NCBI GenBank assembly: GCA_030609135.1
Contig: JAUWCU010000009.1
Coordinates: 1 to 35,073, forward strand
DNA length: 35,073 nucleotides
Direction: 5' to 3'
Source: Candidatus Stahliibacteriota bacterium
GTDB taxonomy: Bacteria; Hydrothermota; Tepidihabitantia; SM23-42
The notes under the pieces are model-generated. The model did not search any database, had not been told where the DNA came from, and saw only the letters and a list, made by a program, of their open reading frames with translations. Below, in pieces: positions 16,560 through 25,507 of the stretch. Every line of letters begins with the position of its first letter. Position 1 is the stretch's first letter. A program made the position numbers and the translations under genes.

Positions 16560-18299
16560 ATGACGAACACAGTAAAACTGGTTGCCCTTGTTAGCATTAT
16601 GCTAACTACGCTATGGGGGGGGTATACGGTTGATTATTCCCCTTCAGAGTTCTCTTTTTATAAAGAGAACGGCTTTGATTGAATAAAGGCAATAAATTTT
16701 GCCCTTATTGGTGAACCAGGCACACCCGAGTTGCCTGCAGTCTATCTTAACTACATTATTCCGCCTTATGCAAAAGTAGAATCTCTTATTGTATCTCAGT
16801 CTAATATTAATCAAATCTCTGGCTCTTATTTAATTTACCCTGCACAACCTCCTCATAAGCCTGGCGAGACTATTCCCTGGGTTGATCCTGATTCTCTAAT
16901 CTACAATTCTGACGAACTATTCCCTGGTGAATTTGTTAGGATTGTTAGCCAGGGAGTCATGGATGGTGCAAGAATTGTTACGATAGAAGTTCGTCCTCTT
17001 CAATATCGTCCCAAATCAAAAAGATTATTTCTTGTAAGAAATATCACCTTTGAATTTTCATTTGGTTCAAATACTATACCTGAACTACGTCCACAAATCA
17101 GAGGTAGATGTGAACAGGCAGTTTATGATGCAGCAATCAGAAATGTAGTTGTAAATGATTATGAGGTACCGTTGTATTATCAAACACCAACACTTGTCGA
17201 GGAAAACCAGATAGGAACACTTGCGCCAATACCAGGCGCCCCTGGAGTAATAATTACTCCATCTGAATTCTTTGACGCATTTCAGGGGTATGCCAACTGG
17301 ATGACCGACCAGGGCATAAGGACGATACTAATCACGCCTGAGTACATATATTCTGTTTTTCCACAAGGTCGTGATAATCCTGAAAAGATTCGACTTTACA
17401 TGCAATGGTGCTACAAGCATGCTGGTGGAACATATTTTATCCTGGGCGGTGACGATTACTTTGTACCGGTCCGATATTGTTACAGTCTCTACAGTGTTCC
17501 ACCAGAAGATTCAAACTTCAGCGTACCTTGTGACATGTATTTCTTAGATCTAACTGGTGAGTGGGACAAAAATAATAACCGGCTATGGGGCGAAATAGAT
17601 GACGACGAGGCTGACCGTTTTCCCGAAGTATATGTAGGGAGAGTTACGTCCTACTGTGTTCAGGAGGTCGATAATTGGGTAGATAAGGTACTGGGCTATG
17701 AAAAGTCTCCTAACCTTGTTGATTCAGTTGCCCTTTGGCTTTACAAAGATATGGCTATCGGTGACGCCCCCACCGTGTTCCCGGATTATTTCCAACATCT
17801 TTATGTAGAGATGATTAATGCAGAGCAAGCTGTTGAGTATTTGAGTCAGGGGTATGCATTCAATAATATTTATTGTCATGGAGTACGCGATACTTTTAGT
17901 GATTGCCCTGCTACGATTAAAGTCGCGGCATATTGGCCGTTTCAACCTTCGCCATCCTACGATGGACTGAACAATCTGGAGAATTTTAATAAATACATCT
18001 TTGTCTACTCGCTTGCATGCCATAATGGAGGTTATGATTCACACTGGATTGATCCTGGAACACAGGGTGAAATTGCACCTACTGACACTTGTATTGCCGA
18101 TGGTTTCATAGATACCTATAATAATTCAATTGGAGCCTGTGCATTTCTTGACTACACGAGGGCAACCAGACTTAGTTATAGCTACGATCTTGAGTATGAG
18201 TTTTATAATTGTTTCTTCTCTCCATATACAGGTCCTTATCCGTTTTTCCTTGGGGTCAAATCTCAACATTCAACATTCGTGGTTGATCTTATCTGCTGA
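16560..18299 (+). pseudogene. Gingipain-like peptidase family C25, interrupted by a stop and cut short
   Basis: With AAGGAGGT before it, the ATG at 16560 opens a signal peptide (KLVALVSIMLTTLWGG) and 40 codons, then an in-frame TGA at 16680-16682. The same frame continues, without another stop, through a C25 propeptide-like part (ALIGEPGTPELPAVYLNYII) and the peptidase domain. The catalytic pair is kept: His about 440 in IYCHGVRD and Cys about 487 in YSLACHNGGYD. From about 18251 the frame is read from a repeat element, so the end of the domain and any Ig-like or sorting domain are lost. Family members are secreted cysteine proteases or surface proteins. A distal TTG (16731) could give a leaderless-signal product, but export would fail. 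Confidence 0.82.
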
Positions 18300-18480
18300 T
18301 TACTATGGCTGCGCTTTTTGTTCTTTGCGAATGTTGAATGTTGACAGGGTGACCGAGAATTAGGAGTAGGGCGTTTACGCCCGTGAAAATATGTCGAAAT
18401 TTAATCACATTTAACGAGCCTAAAGGCTCTACTCCAAGAAATTTCGACATTCTCGGTCAGCCTGTTGAGATTTGACCCCA
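18251..18480. mobile_element. 230-base element with layered inverted repeats
   Basis: Outer arms are perfect over 18 bases: TGGGGTCAAATCTCAACA (18251-18268) and TGTTGAGATTTGACCCCA (18463-18480). Next come perfect 16-base arms CAACATTCAACATTCG / CGAATGTTGAATGTTG, then TGACCGAGAAT / ATTCTCGGTCA, and in the middle a GTAG...CTAC REPIN (18366-18432) with GGGCGTTTACGCCC and GAGCCTAAAGGCTC hairpins. The first 12 bases match the ends of the RAYT element. It replaces the 3' end of the C25 gene. Confidence 0.8.
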
Positions 18481-18503
18481 TTAACCCATCCTAAAAGTTG
18501 CGC

Positions 18504-18531
18504 TTGAAAACTCTTTTTGTTTAGCTATAAT
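18504..18531 (+). promoter_or_regulatory. Sigma-70-type promoter, leaderless, for panC
   Basis: TTGAAA (18504-18509), 16-base spacer, TATAAT (18526-18531), then five bases to the panC ATG. No ribosome binding site. Confidence 0.72.
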
Positions 18532-18536
18532 AGCCT

Positions 18537-19373
18537 ATGCGAATTATAAAGACAATTGCCAAAACCAAACGTCTTATTAAAAAAGTGAAAGCGAACGGTA
18601 AAACCATTGGTTTTGTGCCAACTATGGGATATTTGCATAAAGGGCATTTGTCTTTGGTGCGCATCGCCCACAGGAAATCGCAATTTGTCATAGTTTCCAT
18701 TTTTGTAAACCCAACTCAGTTCAGTCCTTATGAAGACCTTACCAAATACCCAAGAGATATGAAAAGGGATGCTGCGTTGCTCAAAAAAGAAAAGGTTGAT
18801 CTCATCTTTTACCCATCAGTAAATGAAATCTATCCGCCGGATTATAAAACCTATGTCTATGTCAAAGAACTCAGCCGTCTCATGTGCGGTATTACAAGAC
18901 CCCACCACTTTCAAGGAGTCACGACCGTAGTCTTGAATCTGTTCAATATTGTCAAACCTGACATTGCGGTTTTTGGTGCAAAAGATTATCAACAAGGGGT
19001 AATCATTAAACGCATGGCAAAAGATTTAAATCTGGATATTAAAATAATTATTGGCAAAATAACAAGAGAAAAAGACGGCCTGGCAATGAGCTCGCGTAAT
19101 AAGTATCTCTCACCCAGACAAAGAAAAGATGCAACTGTCCTGTACCAAGTACTAAGAAGAATCAGATATGATTTTCGACACGGATTTTCTGACCCCAAAA
19201 GGGCAAAGACTATGATCCGTCAGATGATTGAGAAAAAAAACGGGAGAATCGACTATATCGCAGTGGTCAATAAAAACACCCTTTCGCCAGTTAAGAAACT
19301 CGGCGCCGGCACATTAATTGCGCTTGCTGTATACTTTGGCAAAACTCGACTTATCGACAACACAATTCTCTAA
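18537..19373 (+). CDS. panC: Pantothenate synthetase
   Basis: 278 residues, normal length. It joins pantoate and beta-alanine with ATP to make pantothenate, the vitamin B5 precursor of CoA. Visible: PTMGYLHKGHLSLV with the HxGH-type adenylate motif, FVNPTQFSPYEDLTKYPRD, CGITRPHHFQGVTTVV, FGAKDYQQ and the KMSKS-like REKDGLAMSSRNKYLS. The ATG fits the promoter, which ends five bases upstream. panB, for the preceding step, is at 29.9-30.7 kb in a different operon; panD is not in the window. Confidence 0.96.
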   Translation: MRIIKTIAKTKRLIKKVKANGKTIGFVPTMGYLHKGHLSLVRIAHRKSQFVIVSIFVNPTQFSPYEDLTKYPRDMKRDAALLKKEKVDLIFYPSVNEIYPPDYKTYVYVKELSRLMCGITRPHHFQGVTTVVLNLFNIVKPDIAVFGAKDYQQGVIIKRMAKDLNLDIKIIIGKITREKDGLAMSSRNKYLSPRQRKDATVLYQVLRRIRYDFRHGFSDPKRAKTMIRQMIEKKNGRIDYIAVVNKNTLSPVKKLGAGTLIALAVYFGKTRLIDNTIL

Positions 19374-19389
19374 AATTAAAACGTTACTC

Positions 19390-19418
19390 TTGACACAAGA
19401 AATAACGGTGTGTATAAT
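19390..19418 (+). promoter_or_regulatory. Sigma-70-type promoter for topA
   Basis: TTGACA (19390-19395), 17-base spacer, TATAAT (19413-19418). The ATG at 19431 follows 12 bases later, giving a leader of about six bases with no ribosome binding site. An upstream GTG at 19410 overlaps the -10 and cannot be the start from this promoter. Confidence 0.72.
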
Positions 19419-19430
19419 GAATCCGCAAAT

Positions 19431-21629
19431 ATGAAGAAGAAAGCAAGAAAAGAAAAAAAGAAAATAAATAAAAAAATTATCATCGTGGAATCGCCGACCA
19501 AAGGCAAAACGATCAAAGGTTTCCTTGATCCGAACTACACGCTGGTATCATCGCGCGGCCATATCAAAGACTTGCCTAAATCAACCCTCGGGGTTGATGT
19601 TGAAAATAACTTCCTGCCGCGCTATATTAAAATAAGAGGTAAAGCAAGTATTATTCGGGAAATAAAAAAGGCCTGTAAGAATTCATCGGAGATTTTTTTG
19701 GCTCCGGACCCAGACCGCGAAGGAGAAGTAATAGCCCAGCATCTTGCCGAAGAGTTAGATGCTAACGGTGCGCGAATAAAAAGAGCCTTATTTTATGAGA
19801 TCACTCCTGAACATGTAAAAAGAGCCCTCGCCAATACAACGATCATTAATCAAAACCTGGTCAATGCGCATAAGGCGAGAAGAGTCCTCGATAGAATAGT
19901 CGGCTACTACACCAGTCCCATACTTTGGAAAATCATTAAAGGAGGGTTGTCAGCTGGTCGGGTTCAGAGTGTTGCATTACGTCTTGTATCTGAACGCGAA
20001 AAAGAAATTACTTCTTTTAAACCAATACCCTATTGGGTTGCCGAAGCAAATTTCATAACGGAACGCAACGAGAAATTTCTCGGGAAGCTTTGGCGTATAG
20101 ATGGAGAAGCCAGAAAAATCGCAGATAAAAAGGAGTTAGAGCGAATCAAGACGACTCTTAAAAAAGGCACAAAATTCAAGGTCTCATCTTTTCGGGTAAC
20201 AAATCCAAGCCGAACACCACCTCCACCATTTATTACCTCCACGCTCCAACAAGAAGCGTCAAAACACGTACGGTTTTCTGCTAAAAAGACAATGTACATT
20301 GCTCAAAGCCTTTATGAGGGAATCAGGCTACCGCAAGGACGTATCGGTCTCATCACCTATATGCGTACTGATTCAATCCGCGTGAACACAAAAATTCTGG
20401 AACGATTAAGGAATTATATCGTTGGCAAGTATGGCGAAGAATATTTAAACAAGACAATTCGGATTTTCAAAGACCGCAAGAACATCCAGGGTGGTCATGA
20501 AGCAATCCGTCCGACCAAGCTGGAGCTTGAATCAGATAAAATTAAACAACATTTGACTGATGATCAATACAAAATCTACAAATTGATTTTCGACCGTTTT
20601 ATTACCTCGCAAATGTCGCCGGCTAAATACCGTCAAAAAGAAACAGTAGTTAGCTTCGGCGGTGTTGATTTTAAAGCCGAGGAAATGAAACAAATCTTTC
20701 CAGGCTTTCAAATTGTCAGCGGCGACTCAATCGCCAGAGGGGCAGTACCTGACATGGAAGTTGGTGAGGATGTGGAAATGACAGATATAGAGTTCACTGA
20801 GAAAAAGACCGAACCTTCAGCCCGTTACACAGAAGCGAGCCTCATAAAGAAATTAGAAGAAAATGGCATTGGCCGACCGTCAACCTATGCTCATATCCTG
20901 CAAACACTCTTTGATCGTGGCTATACTATCAAAGAAAAAAGCAAAATACAGGCTACTGAACTTGGTCTTCAAGTATACGACGTAATTATCCCAAGGTTCT
21001 CAAATATCTTTGAGGTATCATTTACCGCCAAGATGGAAAAAGAACTTGATCAAATCGAAGCAGGTACAAAACTGTGGCAGGATGTAATCCGTGAATTCTA
21101 CGATCCCTTTGTAATAAACTTGAATAAAATAAAAGAAGAAGTCGATAAGATAAAAGAATCGATCAGTCAAAAAGTCGAAAAAAAATGTCCAAAATGCGGT
21201 CGCCCGCTCGTTATTAAATGGGGCAGATACGGAAAGTTTCTGGCTTGTTCAGGATTTCCTGAATGCAAGCACTCGGAAAACCTTGAACATGAAAAGAGCG
21301 ATCGCAAGTGTCCAGAATGCGGCAAGCATTTGACAATCCGACATGGAAAATTCGGTAAATTCCTTGCGTGTTCTGGTTACCCGGATTGTCGTTATACTGA
21401 AAATCTTGCACATGATGCACCCTGCCCTATGTGTCATGGTGATGTCATAATCATAAAAACACGTCGCGGTAATGTCTACAAGTGCAAACAATGTGACTTT
21501 TCGACCTTTTATCCACCGAGCAAAGATCGGTGTCCCCAGTGCGAGCACGGTATGGTTATGAAAAGAGGCAAAAAGGTCTGTCCAGTTTGTACCGGACTCA
21601 TCAAGAAAAAGAAACATGCAAAAAAGTAA
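19431..21629 (+). CDS. topA: DNA topoisomerase I (type IA)
   Basis: 732 residues from the ATG at 19431. It relaxes negatively supercoiled DNA by a single-strand break with a covalent tyrosine link. The TOPRIM domain starts at IIIVESPTKGKTIKGFL and includes PDPDREGE. Catalytic Tyr310 lies in GLITYMRTDSIR. Near the C-terminus are two zinc-ribbon repeats (CPKCGRPLVIKWGRYGKFLAC... and CPECGKHLTIRHGKFGKFLAC...) and two further CxxC pairs. The N-terminus is strongly basic (MKKKARKEKKKINKK). The longer GTG start is rejected because it lies in the promoter. Confidence 0.97.
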   Translation: MKKKARKEKKKINKKIIIVESPTKGKTIKGFLDPNYTLVSSRGHIKDLPKSTLGVDVENNFLPRYIKIRGKASIIREIKKACKNSSEIFLAPDPDREGEVIAQHLAEELDANGARIKRALFYEITPEHVKRALANTTIINQNLVNAHKARRVLDRIVGYYTSPILWKIIKGGLSAGRVQSVALRLVSEREKEITSFKPIPYWVAEANFITERNEKFLGKLWRIDGEARKIADKKELERIKTTLKKGTKFKVSSFRVTNPSRTPPPPFITSTLQQEASKHVRFSAKKTMYIAQSLYEGIRLPQGRIGLITYMRTDSIRVNTKILERLRNYIVGKYGEEYLNKTIRIFKDRKNIQGGHEAIRPTKLELESDKIKQHLTDDQYKIYKLIFDRFITSQMSPAKYRQKETVVSFGGVDFKAEEMKQIFPGFQIVSGDSIARGAVPDMEVGEDVEMTDIEFTEKKTEPSARYTEASLIKKLEENGIGRPSTYAHILQTLFDRGYTIKEKSKIQATELGLQVYDVIIPRFSNIFEVSFTAKMEKELDQIEAGTKLWQDVIREFYDPFVINLNKIKEEVDKIKESISQKVEKKCPKCGRPLVIKWGRYGKFLACSGFPECKHSENLEHEKSDRKCPECGKHLTIRHGKFGKFLACSGYPDCRYTENLAHDAPCPMCHGDVIIIKTRRGNVYKCKQCDFSTFYPPSKDRCPQCEHGMVMKRGKKVCPVCTGLIKKKKHAKK

Positions 21630-21682
21630 CACATTAGCCCCAAACAGCCACCCCATTTTCAAAAGAGAATGAACCGATCTTT

Positions 21683-22531
21683 ATGAAAATCGGTTTTCAT
21701 ATATCAATCGCCGGTGGTTTTCAAAATGTCATCCAACGAGCCCTCGAACGAAAGTGTGAAACAGTACAATTATTCTCCAGAAACCCTCGAGCATGGAAAT
21801 ACCGAGCTCTGGACAAAGAAGACATTAGACTTTTTAAAAAAGGCATGGAACAAACACAGATATCACCGTTATTCATCCACATGCCGTATCTCGTCAATTT
21901 AGCTTCATCTGATAAAGTTCTGTTTCAACGATCAATAGATTCGCTTGTCGTGGAACTACAAAGAACGGCACAAATCAATGCTCATTTTGTAATAATGCAT
22001 ATAGGCTCTTGCCCAGACGAAGGAAAAGGCTTAAGGTTAATGACAAAAGGGATAAACCAAGCTCTTCAGCGCGCCAAAAATAAGATTATCTTGTTATTGG
22101 AGAATACACCAAAAAGCGGCCATGAACTCGGTTATGCATTCACCCAGATAAAAAAAATAATCGACGGCGTCAAACAAAGCCGGAGAATCGGCGTTGTCTT
22201 AGATACTGCACATGCCTTTGCTGCTGGATACCCGCTCCATACTAAACACGGGGTCGCACGCACCATGGCTGAATTTGACGAAATTATCAGTATCGACAGA
22301 TTAATGCTCGTCCACCTCAATGATTCCAAAACAGAACTTGGCTCGGGTCGTGATCGACATTGGCACATTGGAAAAGGCAATATCGGCAAAGGCATAGGCT
22401 ACATTCTCAAGCACCACCTTCTAAAAGATAAACCATTTATCATGGAAACCCCAAGGAAAAATCTGCAGGATGATTTGATGAATCTGAAGACAATTAAAGA
22501 AATCTTGAAAGAGAAAGGAGAATATCAATAG
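21683..22531 (+). CDS. nfo: Deoxyribonuclease IV (AP endonuclease, Nfo family)
   Basis: 282 residues, normal length. Endonuclease IV cuts DNA 5' to abasic sites in base-excision repair using three zinc ions. Ligands and signatures visible: GFHISIAGGFQNV, LFIHMPYLVNLAS, IMHIGS, LLLENTPKSG, VVLDTAHAFAAGY, LVHLNDSKTELGSGRDRHWHIGKG and FIMETPR. It follows topA by 53 bases; no promoter or ribosome binding site is clear just upstream, so co-transcription with topA is likely. Confidence 0.96.
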   Translation: MKIGFHISIAGGFQNVIQRALERKCETVQLFSRNPRAWKYRALDKEDIRLFKKGMEQTQISPLFIHMPYLVNLASSDKVLFQRSIDSLVVELQRTAQINAHFVIMHIGSCPDEGKGLRLMTKGINQALQRAKNKIILLLENTPKSGHELGYAFTQIKKIIDGVKQSRRIGVVLDTAHAFAAGYPLHTKHGVARTMAEFDEIISIDRLMLVHLNDSKTELGSGRDRHWHIGKGNIGKGIGYILKHHLLKDKPFIMETPRKNLQDDLMNLKTIKEILKEKGEYQ

Positions 22532-22550
22532 GCATCGTTGTATGTATCTC

Positions 22551-22578
22551 TTGACCATTGCCAAAATATGTATATCAT
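22551..22578 (+). promoter_or_regulatory. Putative promoter of the 375-aa protein/porV-like/accA operon
   Basis: TTGACC (22551-22556), 16-base spacer, TATCAT (22573-22578). A leader with AAAGGAGG lies 6-7 bases before the TTG start at 22603. Confidence 0.55.
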
Positions 22579-22602
22579 ATCGATAGTTAAAGGAGGATAA
22601 AA

Positions 22603-23730
22603 TTGGCACACGCTTACACACCAGGACTAAAAGTGCTTGCCCACACTACTTTGACCAAAGAACGTCGGCTACCGCTACCAGGAAAAATTCTGGTAAACAA
22701 AGGCGCTAAGGTTCGTGGTGAAGAGGTTGTCGCAAGAACTGAACTACCAGGGAATGTTCAAACGTTAAACATACATGGTTTATTGGGGATACTCCCTGAT
22801 GAAGTCGAAGAAGCGATGCTCAAAAAAATAAATGACCCCATCAAAAAAGATGAAATCGTTGCTCAAAACAAAGGTTTCTTCGGTTTGTTCAAATCATCAG
22901 TTCGAAGTCCAATAGATGGGGTTATTGAGAGTGTTTCAAAAATCACCGGCCAGATCATTATGCGAGAACCACCTATTCCGGTTGAAGTCATGGCCTATAT
23001 CGACGGTGAAGTAGTCGACATTATCCAGAACGAAGGCGTGAAAATCAAGACGCACGGGAGTTTCATCCAAGGTATCTTTGGTATTGGCGGCGAAACAATA
23101 GGTGCATTAGCCATGGTCGCGAATAACCCTAATGAAGTGCTCACAGAAAAGGATATTGATAAATCATTCAAGGAGAAAATAATCGTCGGTGGTTCAATCG
23201 TGACCTATAATGCCCTGGAACAAGCCAGAAAGGTTGGAGTTAAAGGTATTGTGATTGGTGGTATTGAAGATCAGGACCTCAAGCAATTTATGGGTTATGA
23301 TATCGGGGTTGCGATTACTGGTTCTGAACAGGTCGGTCTAAGCCTGGTCATAACCGAGGGGTTTGGCAAAATGAGTATGGCGAACCGGACCTTCCAGCTG
23401 CTTAAATCTTTGGCTGGCAAGAGGTCGTCCATAAACGGCGCAACCCAAATCAGAGCTGGGGTCATGCGCCCCGAGGTGATCGTGCCAATGGAAGAAGTAC
23501 GAGAGTCCAAGAAAACTGCCGATATCTCAACTGGAAGCGGTCTTGGAGTTGGCATGGCGGTTCGAATTATCAGAGAACCACATTTCGGTGCAATAGGTAA
23601 GGTTGTAGCGCTGCCTGTTGAACTACAAAAGATAGAAACTGAGGCTTTGGTGAGAGTACTCCAGGTCGAGCTGGAAGATAAACAAGTCGTTGCCTTACCA
23701 CGAGCCAATGTGGAAATTATTGAGGAGTAA
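22603..23730 (+). CDS. Conserved hypothetical with barrel-sandwich and KOW-like segments
   Basis: 375 residues from a TTG preceded by AAAGGAGG. No named family recognised with confidence. Residues 20-150 read like a barrel-sandwich hybrid fold of the lipoyl/RnfC kind (PLPGKILVNKGAKVRGEEVV, then VRSPIDGVIESVSKITGQII). The centre has a Gly-rich alpha/beta part (IVGGSIVTYNALEQARKVGV, KGIVIGGI). The last 60 residues look like a KOW/SH3-type barrel (IREPHFGAIGKVVALP, ending PRANVEIIEE). No membrane helix or signal is seen, so it should be cytoplasmic. It begins an operon with a PorV-like barrel, accA and a PATAN protein. Confidence 0.8.
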   Translation: MAHAYTPGLKVLAHTTLTKERRLPLPGKILVNKGAKVRGEEVVARTELPGNVQTLNIHGLLGILPDEVEEAMLKKINDPIKKDEIVAQNKGFFGLFKSSVRSPIDGVIESVSKITGQIIMREPPIPVEVMAYIDGEVVDIIQNEGVKIKTHGSFIQGIFGIGGETIGALAMVANNPNEVLTEKDIDKSFKEKIIVGGSIVTYNALEQARKVGVKGIVIGGIEDQDLKQFMGYDIGVAITGSEQVGLSLVITEGFGKMSMANRTFQLLKSLAGKRSSINGATQIRAGVMRPEVIVPMEEVRESKKTADISTGSGLGVGMAVRIIREPHFGAIGKVVALPVELQKIETEALVRVLQVELEDKQVVALPRANVEIIEE

Positions 23731-23732
23731 TA

Positions 23733-24566
23733 ATGGCGGCATTCGTTTTCTTTCTTATCGCAACATCAGGGGTAAATACACTCTTGTTGCCAGCATCACC
23801 AGTTGGCATAACCACCCCTTTTTCAATATCGAAAGATGCCGAGGCGATCTTTTACAACCCGGCAAATTTTGAAGCACAAGATAATTACCAAATCTGGTGT
23901 TCGTACAACCGCTTCTATTTATCGATGCAGAGCGTTTCACTAGCCCTGACCAGAAAAATAAAGACGCTTAATGTGGGTATCGCATTTTTGAACTTTGATT
24001 ACGGTGACATTGAATGGCATCCAAACTACCCAAGTGAAGACTCTTTGACATATTACTCAGGGAATGATTTTACCATAGTATTAGGCGGTAGTGTACCGAT
24101 TACAACTCAAGGTAAAATCGGTGTAAATTTAAAGTACGTTTCGGAAAACATTCTTATTTATTCTGATTACGCATTAGCTTTTGACATCTCGTTTACCTAC
24201 GTCGGCACCAAGGCTGGAATCAGTTTTGGCGCAGCTAATATCGGTTCGAAGATAACCATAAATAATGAAGACGTTAATCTGCCAGCCCGAATAAGTATCG
24301 GCGCTTTCTACGATTTAAAGAAGTTCATCCCGAGTTTCGATATATATTATTTAGTAAACACCGCGGCGTTTGAGGGTGGACTTGGCATAGATATACCGGT
24401 CCATAAAATAGCCAATCTCAATGGCGCAGTTCTTTACCGCGAGGTTCCTTACCCAGGCTTTGGTCTGGAGATCAGACCCGGGAAACTAATTATCAAATAC
24501 GCCGGCGCCTTATACCCTCAAAATCTTGGTTTGATTAATTCCATCGGCATAGGTTTTGAATTTTAA
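23733..24566 (+). CDS. PorV/PorQ-like outer-membrane beta-barrel protein
   Basis: 277 residues. The N-terminal hydrophobic stretch is a signal peptide. The mature part alternates polar and aromatic residues in beta-strands and ends in IGIGFEF, a C-terminal aromatic as in outer-membrane barrels. [20 protein letters not shown] matches the conserved N-terminal plug motif of the PorV/PorQ/UPF0164 group, parts of type IX secretion or related surface-protein attachment. This agrees with a C25 peptidase remnant in the window. Its start lies two bases after the previous stop, with GAGGAG inside that gene's end, and it overlaps accA. Confidence 0.82.
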   Translation: MAAFVFFLIATSGVNTLLLPASPVGITTPFSISKDAEAIFYNPANFEAQDNYQIWCSYNRFYLSMQSVSLALTRKIKTLNVGIAFLNFDYGDIEWHPNYPSEDSLTYYSGNDFTIVLGGSVPITTQGKIGVNLKYVSENILIYSDYALAFDISFTYVGTKAGISFGAANIGSKITINNEDVNLPARISIGAFYDLKKFIPSFDIYYLVNTAAFEGGLGIDIPVHKIANLNGAVLYREVPYPGFGLEIRPGKLIIKYAGALYPQNLGLINSIGIGFEF

Positions 24567-25507
24567 TGAATGGCATCTGGCTGGATTTTGAAAGACCGAT
24601 TGGCGAACTCGAGAAAAAGATCGAAGAGCTAAAGGGTCTTAAAGGCGTCGATGAAGAGATCACGCGCCTGGAATCCCAAGCCAAACGACTAAAGAAGAAA
24701 ATATACTCGAATTTGAGTCGCTGGCAGCGAGTCCAACTCGCTCGTCACCCAAGACGCCCTTACCCTTTGGATATCATCCCCTTAATCACTGAAGATTTTA
24801 TAGAGCTCCACGGTGACCGGCGTTTTGGCGACGACTGGGCAGTTGTATCAGGCATTGCAAAGTTCGATAAGTTCAACGTTGCAATCGTGGCACAGCAAAA
24901 AGGACGAGACACTAAAGAAAAAATCAAACGAAATTTCGGTATGCCCCACCCTGAAGGATATCGTAAGGCTTTGCGGATAATGAAGATGGCGGCGAAATTC
25001 GCGATGCCGATAATAAACATGGTTGATACACCTGGTGCTTATCCTGGTGTAGAAGCTGAAGAACGCGGTCAGGCTGAAGCGATCGCTACGAATCTATTTG
25101 AATGTGCTGTCTTACCAGTACCAATCGTTGTCTTAATCGTCGGTGAAGGTGGTTCTGGCGGTGCATTGGCAATTGCGGTCGGCGATCGAATTCTCATGCT
25201 GGAAAATTCCATCTATTCAGTAATATCACCTGAAGGATGTGCTTCTATACTCTGGCGTAATTCTTCCAAGAATAAAGAAGCCGCTGAGGCGCTGAAAATA
25301 ACTGCCTCTGATCTGATAAAGCTGGACATCATTGATGAAATAGTGCCGGAACCTACGGGCGGCGCACACCTAGACCCGGAGCAGACTGCGAAGAATATAA
25401 AAGATGCCCTCATCAAACACCTCGATGAACTAACCAAAATACCAATCGATAAACTCATTCCACTCAGGATAAGCAAATTCCAAAATATGGGGGTTTATAA
25501 AGAGTAA
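24566..25507 (+). CDS. accA: Acetyl-CoA carboxylase carboxyltransferase subunit alpha
   Basis: 313 residues. It transfers carboxyl from biotin to acetyl-CoA to make malonyl-CoA for fatty acid synthesis. The N-terminal helices ([17 protein letters not shown]) and the [21 protein letters not shown] segment are typical, as are [55 protein letters not shown] and [12 protein letters not shown]-like [15 protein letters not shown]. AccD, AccB and AccC are not in the window. Starts and stops overlap by one base on both sides, so the operon is tightly coupled. Confidence 0.96.
   Translation: MNGIWLDFERPIGELEKKIEELKGLKGVDEEITRLESQAKRLKKKIYSNLSRWQRVQLARHPRRPYPLDIIPLITEDFIELHGDRRFGDDWAVVSGIAKFDKFNVAIVAQQKGRDTKEKIKRNFGMPHPEGYRKALRIMKMAAKFAMPIINMVDTPGAYPGVEAEERGQAEAIATNLFECAVLPVPIVVLIVGEGGSGGALAIAVGDRILMLENSIYSVISPEGCASILWRNSSKNKEAAEALKITASDLIKLDIIDEIVPEPTGGAHLDPEQTAKNIKDALIKHLDELTKIPIDKLIPLRISKFQNMGVYKE

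Noticed and set aside
16680-16682. TGA as tryptophan or selenocysteine codon
   Set aside because: TGA ends other genes here, and I see no clear selenocysteine hairpin after it. A nonsense change is the simpler reading.
16731-18299. Start of the C25 gene at the TTG 16731
   Set aside because: No ribosome binding site or signal peptide there. The upstream ATG with AAGGAGGT and promoter is in the same frame, so this is the downstream part of an interrupted gene.
21249-21662. 137-codon minus-strand frame at the end of topA
   Set aside because: It overlaps the conserved zinc-ribbon coding region of topA and has no start site or family match.
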